In this document: positions 11,536-25,816 of the stretch, piece by piece
How the letters are laid out: every line of letters starts with the position of its first letter
Position numbering within the stretch: position 1 is the stretch's first letter
Assembly (NCBI GenBank): GCA_030141605.1
Contig: JAQGDQ010000038.1
Location: forward strand, 871,802-935,801
Length of the DNA stretch: 64,000 nt
Direction: 5' to 3'
Origin: Tubiluchus corallicola
Lineage: Eukaryota; Priapulida; Priapulimorpha; Priapulimorphida; Tubiluchidae
Translations under genes and position numbers: made by a program
The notes under the pieces: generated by a model
Databases searched by the model: none
The model's input: only the letters and a program-made list of their open reading frames with translations
What the model was told of the DNA's origin: nothing

Positions 11536-14197
11536 GCTGTCATCATGATCATACTTGGCAATAATACTAAATCCCGGAGAAGTGTTCGTTTGTTATACGA
11601 AAAAGTTAACAATTTTACAATCTGGGAAATACGCTCGCTACACACTATCCAACCTATTCATAACCGCGTAATTAAAGCCTTCAGTTTATTAGCAATGAAT
11701 GATGGTGGGTAATCTGTAAGCGTCTGCCACACCTGCGCCTCAAGCAACACAATTTAACACTGGAGAAAGCTGTATTTATGTGAAAACCGCGGTAAATGCT
11801 GAATCAGCGTAACCTAAGCAGTTGTGCACATTTCAGATTCTCTGAAAACCTTAGCAATTTTTTTCATACGAGGATTGTAAGTTAAGAGCTAAGAGATAAA
11901 GGAGGCAAACATTACACAGAAACAATTAATAACCGCTATTTGAATACAGCATCGCTTGGGAATTTGTTGAGAACGTACGTGCCCGTTCGAGATATGGGAA
12001 AATTTATAATTTAAATTCTTTCATTTGTTCGACGAGGTCCAAATACAGAGGATCATGGAAAAAAATGACCTATTTATGCACATTGCACATTAAACTGGCA
12101 CATAATTTTAATAGTTTTAGCATTAATTTTCATCATCAATCAGAACACAAAGATTATAGATGGATTCATGGACGTGCTTCGCGTTTTTGTCCCAAGAACC
12201 ACGAAAAATACACATTTCGGAGCCCATTGCAAATTCCCTTTTCTGTGTAAAATTAATAACCATAAACTTCGACTACTCTCATCACATTAATAGCTGTTGG
12301 TTTTCTTTTTCCAGAAATTCTGTTATAGACAGTAGCTTATAACATAACTACAACAATTAGTTTTCTTATTTATTTATATCATCGCTATCAAAATAATTAT
12401 CATTGAAATATGGTGATAGTGAGTACAGGGGCCCCGGAATACCAGTATTTTTCATTGTACATTTGAAATAAAAACTTGAAGTTTGACCCAGGAATCTGTT
12501 TGGTTACAATCTTCGTTTTTCTCACAATTGGCAAGTTTCCGTAGCTTGACATGACATGCACAGAAGTAATTGGCAACACTAAGAAGACGTCGCTTCAAAG
12601 GATTTGCGATGAAAAAACGAAACTATAAAATTATTACAGTTGTTATAAGCCATTTTGTTAGTAGTGAGTTTGCTGTAAAAATCATTACTCGTTGTTCGTT
12701 TTTACGATCGCCAAGCGGTTTAGTGCAAAATTGTCGCTGTTGTTATTGCTGCTTTATCTTTATATTTTGCACTCGGCTTGACATTTTGTACTTCGAAACT
12801 GTTTAAAACACACAACGTGCATATAATTATGAACAAAATGGTATGCTTTGTGTACATTGAATAACTTAAAACACTCTTCATGCAAAAGCTTGAAAAATCA
12901 TCTTGAAATTTTGTATCAATTACAATCTGTCTGATTGTGTACAGAACTTGAGTTAGCAGAACCGCTGTATAAAACTTGTAAATTTAAACTCCCGCAATGA
13001 TTGTTAGATGCGCAATTTTAACAGTAGATCGTTTGAAACACAATTAAGTTTAACTTGCGTAAACATTGAAAAAATAATCAGAGCATTCGTAGCGTATTCC
13101 TCACTAACTAAGCAAAAGTTCAAATTACTTTATTTTGTCAATAAGATAAATAAAATGTTTTGTGACCCAGTGGTGCCCACAGAGATGGTGGTACAATGAC
13201 GTTTTACCAATTGAAGCGAACATTTTATATTATTAAGAATTTTCTTTTCCAGCTACATAAGTTTTTCAAACAAAATCGAAAGTCTTTTGTTTCGAAAGTT
13301 CTCTGAGATGTACTTTAAAATTTTCCTTTCTTTCCCTTTAAGAATGAAAAGAATATTATAAAAATAATGTCGCCTTACGTACTGCTTTATAAACTAGGTT
13401 TTTTGAGATACCGCCACTATTTTGAAAAACTCTGTGAAACTGGAAATGATTATTTTACGCGCAGTTGTGTTCACCCAGAGACTTCAAAAATTCGAATCAG
13501 TTCGATAATTAATCTACTTTCATGTAAAGGAAAATAATTAATAACAAATGTGTATCTATATTCTGTAGATTGACAAACGCTTTTTCTCCTTGTCTTACGT
13601 TTATTACCGTGCGTTGCCGTTGCAGTTGCAGTTGCCGTCTCCACGCACGGACAAACGTAAATGCTACTTCACAGGCGCGTTAACAAACTCAAACACAGTG
13701 AATGTAATAGGAGAGGCTTAATTGAAACGCTACAGAGTTCAAATGAAAAATTGCGCTGGTTATGGTAATTCTATCCGACGTTTCAGTCTCAATCAGCCGG
13801 TCAGAGTTATCGAATCCTTCTTCATTTATGAACGTTACAATTGAGTTTTCACACAACATCAAAGGAAACTGCGTCCACGATACTGGCAATATTCTACGGC
13901 CATGAATCATTGAAGATGAAGCTGGAAAACGCTGCATGTGGGCGAAGCTTTATTAAAAGCAAACTTAGATGCTTTAAAAGCGTTAAAGTAAAATTAATGC
14001 GTGAAAATATGTGTAATTGTAGAAAACGGCTGCGTCATACACAAACACCACTTTGGTCGCCTTTAACTCATTAAACTAAGCATAATCTCAGCTTCCATCC
14101 CCTCTCCCGCACCATTTACATCCAGTTGTCATTTCTATGCGACTCCGGTGACTACAATAAAACATTCTTCCAGACAGCTCAAGAGTTTAAAACCCAT
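11536..14197. other. Noncoding AT-rich stretch
   Basis: No exon, RNA gene or structured repeat identified. The open frames at 12065-13199 and 13689-14074 lack any recognisable domain. Confidence 0.5.
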
Positions 14198-14266
14198 TTA
14201 TGTTGTTCTTGTTGTTGTCGTTGTCGTTGCCACAGTCATTGATTCTGTTTCTGTTGCTCTCACTGT

Positions 14267-14312
<46 letters not shown>

Positions 14313-14535
14313 ATCGTCGTTGTTGTTGTTGTTGTTGTTTTTGTTGCAGTTGTTATTGTCGTCGTCATTGTGACTGCGGCTGCTGTTGCTGTTACTGCTG
14401 CTGTTGTTGTTATTGTTCTTCTTGTTGTTGTTGCTCTTGCTGCTGCTGTTGCTACTAGTGTTATTGTTATTGCTGCTGCTGTTGCTGTTGCCATCGCAAT
14501 AGTCGTGTCGTCTACTGCAGCTACTGCTGCGATAA
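14198..14535. repeat. Imperfect (GTT)n / (GCT)n trinucleotide array
   Basis: A nearly pure GTT run from 14269 to 14312 continues as mixed GTT, GTC and GCT triplets to about 14535. The 144-residue valine/alanine frame and its antisense threonine frame are repeat artefacts. Confidence 0.95.
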
Positions 14536-15067
14536 AAAACTTGGCTTTTCTAACAGATCGCATATGCCTTACAAATTATTAAACAATATTAACATAAGAA
14601 ACTTTCACAAGATATCAGAAAATCTTCCATCCTCGTTACTGTGTTTCATGAGTTCCCACTCTTTCTATTCCTTTGGACGCCCAAGATGTGTACAGTTGTG
14701 CAATTTCCTGTTAAGGATTTACATTAACAGTTGTTATCTGCACTGACCATCCTTCAAAAACCTCCTCATACGATGATACGGTTAATTCAACTGTGAAAGG
14801 TTGATTATTCCGCAGCTCTGTGGCTCATACAATAGTAGTGAATCTAGCAAAGTCGAAACTACTAACAGCCAGAAGGCGATTTAGAAAGAAGTCGGCTTTT
14901 GCTTTAACTTACGAGACAGAAGAAAAAAATTGTGCAAAAAGCGAAAAATAAGGTTCATTTTTCTTGCAGTTGAGTTTTCTTGCTTATCTGCTCACAAAAA
15001 AGTTGTATCGTCCCTAAAATAAAAACTGCGCGTGAGGTTTGGGCATTTTCAAACCTTTAACATTGGT

Positions 15068-15071
<4 letters not shown>
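14536..15071. other. Noncoding stretch
   Basis: I see nothing recognisable. Confidence 0.5.
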
Positions 15072-15118
<47 letters not shown>

Positions 15119-15156
15119 TGCGTGTGTGTGTGTGTGTGTTTGTGTGTGCGTGTGTC
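15072..15156. repeat. (TG)n / (GCGT)n microsatellite
   Basis: TG dinucleotides with an internal block of GCGT units, about 85 bp. Confidence 0.95.
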
Positions 15157-15324
15157 AAATGTTATGTGAGATAAATGAGATTAACTTGGTTTATAGGATT
15201 TGGCACATGGATATGGGATATGGCATTTTTTACTGACGTGAAGATCGCAGTTTTCTAGTCCAGCAGCAGATATGACGTCACAGTCGTCATAAACGGTTTA
15301 AGCCGATTTTAAAATGGAAGTTAA

Positions 15325-15480
15325 AGGCTCTGTGGCCGAGTGCCTTTGTTTGCCGATCCAGAGATTGGCAGTTCGAATACCACTCACATCGGAATTTTTC
15401 AAGCCATTTACCGCTCAAACAGGACTTTCTAGCAGGCATTCCTGTACTTGCTTAGGGTTAATCCACAATTCTTCAGCGCA
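15325..15480 (+). repeat. tRNA-derived SINE-like sequence
   Basis: GGCTCTGTGGCCGAGTGC resembles the 5' half (A box) of a Ser/Leu-type tRNA, and GGCAGTTCGAATACCAC 40 bp later is a near-consensus B box. The segment continues into a non-tRNA body (AGGACTTTCTAGCAGGCATT onward), which fits a SINE more than an intact tRNA gene; acceptor-stem pairing is not evident. Confidence 0.55.
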
Positions 15481-16261
15481 GTAATTCTTAAAAATAAACC
15501 GCAATGGTTTATAAACACTGGCAACCACAGTCATATTCTAACTAATTAATGAATTTGCTTTCAGCTTTAAATTTTCATTTAATCTGGAATGTTGAATATT
15601 AGACTTGTGTGATGAGCGTGAAAAGAAACAATGCTAATGTCAAAATTATCACATTTTCTTGCCTATACACTTTTTGAGTCTGTAAAGCGTTCATAAAGTT
15701 TCTCGCCGGGTTTAATCTGTATTTCACTTCTGAATATTTTACTGCTTGTTTTGTAACACACTGTAGCTTTTAGGGTGATAGCATCCACAATTCACCAAAA
15801 CGTATATAGCAGTTTATAATGTCATCCCATCCCAAACAATTTTAAAGTTCCGCGAACAGTTCAAGTTTGACTCGTTTAAAGTTCTAGAAACACTTTAGCG
15901 TGATAGAACGAGCTTTGGAAATGGAGAAACGTGTAGATGCATGTGTAAATTGCGCTTATATTTCATTCTTACAAGTTTGGAGAATTTATTTTATTGCTGT
16001 TAACTTACATGCGCACGAATGATGCGTGGGTTCTGCCGTAAGGGTTAATGCCAAAGGAAAAGAACAAAACTGAGTAAAAATGAATTGCAAAAGGAGAAGT
16101 AAAATGTGGAAAAGACAGTGAAAAGACCAAAGAGGTTCCAGGTATACAAACATTTTACATGGTTGAGAACTTCTTTTATAAGGACATAGACAGTCAGGAA
16201 GAGCAAAAGGGGAGATATAAAGGGGACTTGTGTTAAGATATTTATTTATGTTATTATTATT
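15481..16261. other. Noncoding stretch
   Basis: No gene recognised. The minus-strand open frame 16312-15986 has no domain signature and overlaps the start of the repeat block. Confidence 0.45.
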
Positions 16262-17050
16262 ATTAAGCAAATCCCCGCAAAAGATTTTGCGTAAAAAACC
16301 ACGTGTAATCAATAATACGCGAACATCCTACCTAGTCCTCATTTATAACACAAAGCCCGTAACATCATGCCTACTGTTTGCTTAACTAACGCAAAGCCTG
16401 TAGCTTTACCTAATTAAAGCTATAAGCAGAGTAGAGTACAATGGATGACGTCACTACAATGGTTTTGCGTCAGCAATTTTCTAAGCGAAAATTGCCGAAA
16501 ATAGAACTCCTAATTAACTCGTCGATACTCCTCTCGGTGGACCTGCCCTAACATATAGCTCACATCATCGTGTAGCCCCGTTCTTCCTCTTTCTAAAGAG
16601 CCCCATATCTCCTTCCTAGAGTCCCACCGGGCGACGCTGGAACGTTTTTCCCGCATGCTGTTTGGTCAAAATTTCGAAAAAATCGCGAGTTGGGTTCGGG
16701 AAAACGCCTGTTGCGGGACGCCGTGACCCTCTCGCGAATTCTAAATAGGGCTATGACACCCACCGCTGAACGGGCTATCTATCCATACCCAGCATCACCC
16801 TCGACCCGTTCCCGTTCTCTACATCTCAGCCGTATAACTTTTGCAAAAAACGGCCGAAAAATGGCCATTTTTGGAGGTTTTTCGCCCGCCGTTCCTCCCG
16901 GTGGGCCCGATTCGAAAAATAAACCCCCAATGAGACGACACTAGATCGAGACCTTTCGTTTGATATATAGATCGCCGCAAATGGTGCCCTCGTCGAAGCT
17001 GTAGCCTCGAATCTTATATATATATATATATACCAAGAATATTAATACTA
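16262..17050 (+). repeat. GC-rich ~0.8-kb repeat, copy A
   Basis: First of three closely similar units. It begins AAGCAAATCCCCGCAAAAGA and includes ACATCATCGTGTAGCCC, TTTGGTCAAAATTTCGAAAA, CCGCTGAACGGGCTATCTAT and a GGCCATTTTTGGAGG block. It ends GCTGTAGCCTCGAATCTTAT, an AT run, and CCAAGAATATTAATA. The core is clearly more GC-rich than its surroundings. I do not recognise the family. No target duplication or terminal inverted repeat is evident. Confidence 0.9.
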
Positions 17051-17866
17051 GCAAAGGCCCCGCAAAAGATTTTTCGTATAAATACACGTGTAATCAATAA
17101 TACGCAAACGTCCTACCAAGTCCTCATTTATAACACAAAGCCCGTAATATCCTGCCTACTTACCTAACGCAAAACCTGTACTCGTGCCTACTGTATGTTT
17201 AACTAACGCAAAGCAGCTTTTTGCTGAATTAAAGCTATAAGCAATAATGGATGACGTCAGCACAATGGAATTCGTCACAACAGTTTTCTAAGCGAAAATT
17301 GCCGAAAATGGAACCTCTAATTAACTCGCCAGTACTCCTCTCGGTGGACATGCCCTAAAATATAACCTACATCATCGTGTAGCCCTGTCCTTCCTCTTTG
17401 TAAAGAGCTATATATCTCCTTCCGAGAGTCCCACCGGGCGCCGCTAGAGCGTTTTTCCCGCAGGCTGTTTGGTCAAAATTTCGAAAAAATCGCGAGTTGG
17501 GTCCGGGAAAACGCCCGTTGCGGGACGCCGTGGCCCTCTCGGGAATTCTAAATATGCCTACTACACCTACCGCTGAACGGGCTATCTATCCATACCCAGC
17601 ACCCCCCTCGGCCCGTTCCCGTTCTCTACATCTCAGCCGTATAACTTTTGCAATTTTTTGCAAAAACGGCCGAAAAACGGCCATTTTGGGAGGTTTTTCG
17701 CCCCCCGTTCCTCCCGGTGGGCCCGATTCGAAAAATAAACCATCAATGGCACGACACTAGATCGAGACCTTTCGTTTGATATATAGATCGCCGCAAATGG
17801 TGCCCTCGTCCGGGCTGTAGCCTCGAATCTTATATATTAAGATACCAAGAATATTAATATAAGAGA
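17051..17866 (+). repeat. GC-rich ~0.8-kb repeat, copy B (tandem to copy A)
   Basis: It follows copy A directly and in the same orientation, starting AGCAAAGGCCCCGCAAAAGA and ending CCAAGAATATTAATATAAGA. It differs from A by scattered substitutions, small indels (including a 9-bp insertion near 17650) and a rearranged stretch near 17150-17250. Confidence 0.9.
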
Positions 17867-17914
17867 TAGACTAGCCAAACCCCACAAAAAGAATTTTGTG
17901 CACAAATCAACACA
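17867..17914 (+). repeat. Start of a further GC-rich repeat copy, cut off by the CACCA satellite
   Basis: AGCCAAACCCCACAAAAAGA and what follows resembles the first 40 bases of copies A, B and D (AGCAAAGGCCCCGCAAAAGA). It then passes without a clear break into the CACCA satellite. Confidence 0.55.
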
Positions 17915-18860
17915 AAACCCACACCACACCACTCCACCTCATCACACCACACTGCACCACACCATACCACTCCACCACATCACACCACACAGCACCACAC
18001 CATAACACCACACCACCCACCCACCTACACACCACACCACCCACACCACACCATACCACCTACACACCACACCACCCACACCATACCACTCCACCACATC
18101 ACACCACACTGCACCACACCATACCACTGTACCACCCACACACCACACCACACCACCCACACCATAATACTCCACCACATCACACCGCACAGCACCACAC
18201 CATAACACCACACCATAACACCACACTGCACCACACCACCCACCCACCTACACACCACACTGCACCACACCATACCGCTGCAGCACACCGCACCACCCAC
18301 ACCATACGACTCCACCACATCACACCACACTGCACCACACCATACCACTGCACCGCACCACCCACACACCACACCACACCACCCACACCATAATACTCCA
18401 CCACATCACACCGCACAGCACCACACCATAACACCACACTGCACCACACCACCCACCCACTACACACCACACCACCCACACCATACCACTCCACCACATC
18501 ACACCACACCGCACCACAACATACCACTGCAGCACACCGCACAACCCACATACCACACCACACCAACCACACCATACGACTCCACCACATCACACCACAC
18601 TGCACCACACCATACCACTGCACCACACCACACCGCACCACCCACACACCACACCACCCACACCATAATACTCCACCACATCACACCGCACTGCACCACA
18701 CCATAACACCACACCACACCACAACACCCACCCACACACCACGCCACCCACTCCATACCACACTACCCACACCACACCCCACACACCCTATCACCCCACC
18801 ACACCATCCATAGCACAACACACAAAGCACACCACCACCACACCACATCAAATCCACCAC
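17915..18860. repeat. CACCA-rich satellite with higher-order structure
   Basis: About 0.94 kb built from CACCACAC, CCACACCATA and CACCCAC variants, with almost no G on the + strand. A CTCCACCACATCACACC block recurs near 17968, 18089, 18171, 18311, 18397, 18489, 18579 and 18672. Longer blocks (CACCATAATACTCC onward) recur at offsets of about 226 and 275 bp, showing a higher-order repeat. The overlapping minus-strand frames of W/C/V/G-rich protein are repeat artefacts. Confidence 0.95.
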
Positions 18861-19010
18861 CTCACGTGGTGATCATGATGTTGATGATGATGATGATGGT
18901 GGCAACGATGACAACACCTATAGCACAAGCACCAACAGCACAGCATTACAACAAAACCATTCCAAACATTTTTCACAAAGTTGAAACTATGTGCTATAAT
19001 ATAATAAATA

Positions 19011-19808
19011 GCAAAGGCCCCGCAAAAGATTGCGTATAAATACACGTGTAATCAATAATACGCGAACATCCTACCTAGTCCACATTTATAACACAAAGCC
19101 CGTAACATCGTGTCTACTGTTTGTTTACTTTGCCTGTAGCAGCTTTTTGCTGAATTAAAGCTATAAGATTATAGACAGAATACAATGGATGACGTCACAA
19201 CAATGCCTTTGCGTCAGCAGTTTTCTAAGTGAAAATTGCCGAAAATAGAACTCCTAACTCGTTGATACTCCTCTCGGTGGACCTGCCCTAAAATATATCC
19301 CACATCATCGTGTAGCCCTGTCCTTCCTCTTTGTAAAGAGCTATATATCTCCTTCCGAGAGTCCCAGCGGGCGCCGATAGAACGTTTTTCCCGCATGCTG
19401 TTTGGTCAAAATTTCGAAAAAATCGCGAGTTGGGTCCGGGAAAACGCCCGTTACGGGGTGCCCTGGTCCTGTCGGGAATTCTAAATATGCCTACTACACC
19501 CACCGCTGAACGGGCTATCTATCCGTACCCAGTACCCCCCTCGGCCCGTTCGCGTTCTCTACATCTCAGCCGTATAACTTTTGCAAAAAACGGCCGAAAA
19601 ATGGCCATTTTTGGAGGTTTTTCGCCCCCCCCCCTTCCTCCCGGTGGGCCCCATTCGAAAAATAAACCATCAATGAGAAGACACTAGATCGAGACCTTTC
19701 GTTTGATATATAGATCGCCGCAAATGGTGCCCTCGTCTGGGCTGTAGCCTCGAATCTTATATATATATATATAAATTAAGCCCATACCAAGAATATTAAT
19801 ATAAGAGT
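19011..19808 (+). repeat. GC-rich ~0.8-kb repeat, copy D
   Basis: Same unit and orientation as copies A and B, beginning AGCAAAGGCCCCGCAAAAGA and ending CCAAGAATATTAATATAAGA, then passing into an ATT array. It shares the GTCGTATAGCC-type core, the TTTCGAAAAAATCGCGAGTT block and the terminal GATCGCCGCAAATGGTGCCC block. Confidence 0.9.
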
Positions 19809-19812
19809 ATAG

Positions 19813-21809
<1,997 letters not shown>

Positions 21810-21829
21810 CACACACACGCACGCACGCA

Positions 21830-21914
<85 letters not shown>
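21810..21914. repeat. (AC)n microsatellite
   Basis: Pure AC from 21832 to 21914, preceded by ACGC units. Confidence 0.97.
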
Positions 21915-21915
<1 letters not shown>

Positions 21916-22524
21916 ATTAGTTTCCTTTACATAATTAACAATTAATCCAATAATGCTTTGATTTTGATGTTGCTAAAATCATAATCCCCGAGCAGCTGAG
22001 TCTAAAAGAGAGCCCACACGCTGATTTCATCATCATCTTAGGCATCAGGTCATAACATTGAATAATATAGTGGTCAAATCTATAGTACCTAGAGTCATGA
22101 AACTTGTATGGTAGACACCAGGAGTATAGGACGAGACAGTTCTAAGCTTAAGCGAGCAGAGATCGTTTAACAGCTCGTGATAGAAGCCAAATTTTGTGCC
22201 TCTTGTGGTTCGTTTTTGCTGCGTATTTTAGATTTAGATTCGATTTATTTCTGACAAAAATCAATGTACATTCGATGACGCGAAACAATAATTACGAAAT
22301 GACATGCCAAGAAAACTAATTGCTTACAATAAAATGCTTCAATGTGCGCTGAAAGAAAATCTTGTAAGCACAAGATTGCTAGTGAGAAAGGGTAAGGCAA
22401 AACAAGGCAGGGTTTGAAATTAGGATGTGTATACAGGTCCAAGTTTGTCAACGGCGGTTAAGTAACGTAACATGCACGTTATATGCAAGAAATCTGGCGA
22501 GGTTAAATACATTACATTATTTGC
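21915..22524. other. Noncoding stretch
   Basis: Nothing recognised between the two dinucleotide arrays. Confidence 0.5.
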
Positions 22525-22879
<355 letters not shown>

Positions 22880-22959
22880 TATAATACATGCTGCTTGTCT
22901 AAATACATATAAGCTATATACATTACATTATTTATACGTACATAATACATTATACATTA

Positions 22960-23340
22960 TACAACTGCTTATCAAAATATACATAACAGACAACAATGCC
23001 GAACACAATGCCTGATAGTTGACAAAGACATACATTAATACATATATTATATATTAACAAAATAGACAGAAAACACACAAAAAACACCAGTAGTCAATAG
23101 TTAGTGAACAAATAATTTTTCATTTCTTTTTTAAATTTGTAAATTGAGCGAATTTGTTTTACAGCTACAGGGAGAGATTTTCAGATTTTAGGTGCAGTCA
23201 TGCTTATAAAGTGTTTCATTGTATTGGTTCTACAGGGCGGTATGATGCATTCAATGAATCTGGTGTTATGGACCTCGTGGTTTAAACTCATTGGATCTGC
23301 AGAGAAATTAGAGAACAGTGTGTTATGGATTTTATACATA
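22960..23340 (-). pseudogene. LINE 3'-end fragment (C-terminus of reverse transcriptase ORF)
   Basis: On the minus strand around 23290-23105 the sequence reads HNTRFIECIIPPCRTN, then a segment containing APKIWKSLPVAVKQIRSIYK and FKKEMKNYL. R(T)N...AxxxWNxLPxxxK...FKxxxKxxL is the classic C-terminal signature of Jockey/CR1/L2-type LINE ORF2 proteins. Stops and the absence of the polymerase core show a decayed, 5'-truncated copy. It abuts the long TG array. Confidence 0.7.
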
Positions 23341-23650
23341 AAGATATAAACATTAAGACACGAGATCGTATTCTTAACTTTATTAATGATTTTTTGCGTT
23401 TCGTTCAGGCATGGATTGTTTTTTGTTGTGCATTCTGTGATTTTTCAGTGTTGTATTCTATTGTAAAGAAAACAAAAAATAGTTTTTAGTAAGTCCTCAG
23501 TGGCCGGTTATCGCCTAATTGAAAGGTTGTGCTGCTTTTTATTTATTTATTTTTTATTTAGCAAAGAGCTTTAGACTAACTTAGTAAATAAAACTCTAGC
23601 TTTTGCAAGGCGATATAAAATGATACACTTGCAGTTGAGATGTGCAGCTT
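23341..23650. other. Noncoding stretch
   Basis: AT-rich, with no recognised feature. Confidence 0.5.
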
Positions 23651-23682
23651 AATACACACACCCACACCCACACCCACACCCA

Positions 23683-23713
<31 letters not shown>

Positions 23714-23752
23714 GCATGCACGCACGCGCACACACGCACACACGCACACCGA
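23651..23752. repeat. (CACACC)n / (CA)n microsatellite
   Basis: CACACC units (23653-23690), then a CA run, then CGCA-type units. Confidence 0.95.
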
Positions 23753-25237
23753 GACGCTCACATGCCTATACGCCATTTACTGCGGCTCCCAAAAGAAGTT
23801 TAACTGTTACGTTAGCATTAAGTGTCTTTGTTAATGGTTAAAGACATCGAAAACGCAGAGAAACTAAAATTTTAGCAGCAGTGATAATTTATCCTGTTAA
23901 CTTCTGTTGGCTGATTTGCTTCTTCGTTTGCTGATTATTACGCTCAAATATAATATTATTGATCGTAACAAAGATAGAAATAGTTCCTGTCAAATATATA
24001 TTCCAGTATATGTTTTTCCCACATTTTATAAGACTGTCATAAACACAGTTATTTGTTTATTTGTTCATTTGGGATAAAATTAAAACACTACTAATTATAT
24101 AAAAACATATATGTTTGTCTTATACTGCATTTACTCTTATACTTATGACCCTTTTACTCCATTTTCCCCCACTTACACAAGAGTGCTAGAAAACGTATGC
24201 CTCGAAAGCAAGTTACGTTTCATAATTGACATGCAAGCAGAATGATTGCTGAGTTCACAAAACTTTGATATGCGCATGAATTGCACGCAAGAACGTGAGT
24301 AGACTGAATAGCACAAGTTTATTTCTTGCTTTACACATTCAACACAGGTAAAGCTGGCTGTCTTTGTTCTGAAGGGAATATCTTGCATTAGAACATAATG
24401 TAGTCCATTACTAGTGCCATGTGTACATGTAATGAACTGGAATAATGCACGCTTCGCCTTCATTTGGCTAATTGCGAGCTTAAACTGAAAATGGATGGCT
24501 AAAGCTGGACGCCTGTTGAGAAGACGTTTGCTGGCTGGCTTCATCAAGTAGTTTTGCACCTGACACTTATTGTTGCGTCACCGCTTTTTCATTATCGTAC
24601 TAGTATTTAGCAAACAACAATGCTATAAGGCTAGGGTAAAAAGCAAAATGAGCAAATAATGAATAATAATTTAATGAATTTGCCTCATAAATCAAAGAAT
24701 ATTGTTGGCATTTGAGGGCGTCTAGTGTCTAACAATTTTCCTTGGACTAGATAGTTGACTCAGTGACTGTCCAAGCGTTCTTTGAACCAAGAAACTGTAG
24801 TTGTTTCTACTACATACCCTAGAAGTTAATTCATCTATGGAAATATGGCTGTAAGAATAAATTTGATTATTTAAAAGCGCTTTAACAAATTTTTCTTGGG
24901 ATCGATGGTATTTGTAAGCAAAATCAAAATCGAATGCTCGTTTCATATTATTGTTTTTTAACTGAGCTGTATTAAGGAAATGTAAAACACAACAGTCTGT
25001 TTCATCAAAGCTTTAATAGATTCGATATCTATAAGTACACACATCAATCACAAGTCTGTCTTAACAAAGCCATGACTGAATTCTATGCCATACTAACTTA
25101 TCTTACTCTCACTTAATTGTACATATTCACATTTCCTGACTAATCTTGTTAATTAATGTAACTCTTGTTCACTTGTTGATTTGTTTGATGTAATTGTCCC
25201 ACGAGTGCGAATAAAATGATATATATATATATATATA
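23753..25237. other. Noncoding stretch with two unexplained open frames
   Basis: Minus-strand frames 24559-24173 (128 residues) and 24946-24722 (74 residues) are longer than chance neighbours. The first has eight cysteines but no motif I know. The second (YSHISIDELTSRVCSRNN region) is vaguely like a LINE C-terminus. Neither can be called a gene. Confidence 0.35.
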
Positions 25238-25239
25238 TA

Positions 25240-25816
25240 CCGGGTAGCGCAAAAAATGTGCCGAAGAAAATAGTTGATCGCGATATTATAAAAAGAAAAC
25301 AAGAATAAGAAGTGAAAAATTGTTTGAAAATTATCGCACTGATGTTCCCGACGTTCATGTTTGGAAACCAAAAATTTTATATCAGTCGCTTAAAGATACA
25401 GAAATTTTAAATCAACAAATCAAACAACTAAATGTCGGAGAAAAAATCTTTCGGTATTGTTAAAATTTATATTTAATTTTATGGCGCTCTGTGTATCCAC
25501 CATTTTCACTGCAAACAAAACGCAGGCATTTCTTCCAACAGTTGATATAGTCCCTCACTTCCTTAAGGAGTACATTTGGTCCCAATACTTAACAATCTTT
25601 TAATACTGTGTTTTATTGATGGCTATAACTGAAATTAACTGACTACCTCATTTGATTTTTTAACAAGCAAATTTTTTAGACATAACTGAAAAGCCACTAA
25701 AACTACACAGCCTAACTTAATTATTACAATAAGCTAAGCAATTTCAACTTTGCATGGTACTTCCTTCTAATACTATTGTATTCTAAATTTCGGTGCATTT
25801 TTTCTGCACCACCCAA
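25240..25816 (-). mobile_element. Probable decayed Tc1/mariner-like element
   Basis: The left end CGGGTAGCGCAAAAAATGTG (CCGA follows) and the right end, read inverted as GGGTGGTGCAGAAAAAATGC then ACCGA, form imperfect terminal inverted repeats next to TA dinucleotides on both sides. A minus-strand frame at about 25555-25465 contains CLRFVCSENGGYTE and then a stop, reminiscent of the C-terminus of mariner-type transposases. Only about 0.6 kb remains and the catalytic domain is not recognisable. Confidence 0.45.

Noticed and set aside
15325-15400. A functional tRNA-Ser/Leu gene.
   Set aside because: A and B boxes are present but acceptor and anticodon stems do not pair convincingly, so a SINE or pseudogene is more likely.
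16618-17760. An open frame of roughly 115 codons conserved in repeat copies A, B and D, with in-frame 9-bp and 3-bp length differences, as a possible small protein.
   Set aside because: Codon-by-codon comparison of copies A and B shows mostly amino-acid-changing differences and few silent ones, there is no ATG near the start, and the GC-rich composition alone explains the lack of stops.
17942-18784. Several long minus-strand frames rich in Trp, Cys, Val and Gly.
   Set aside because: They are translations of the CACCA satellite in several frames at once; composition, not coding, keeps them open.
17867-18860. An interstitial telomere sequence.
   Set aside because: No TTAGGG/CCCTAA units are present; the resemblance is only to irregular C-rich telomeres of other lineages.
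24173-24559. A 128-residue minus-strand frame with several cysteines as a possible small secreted protein gene.
   Set aside because: No signal peptide, no recognisable cysteine pattern, no supporting splice or promoter signals; length is compatible with chance in a 64-kb window.
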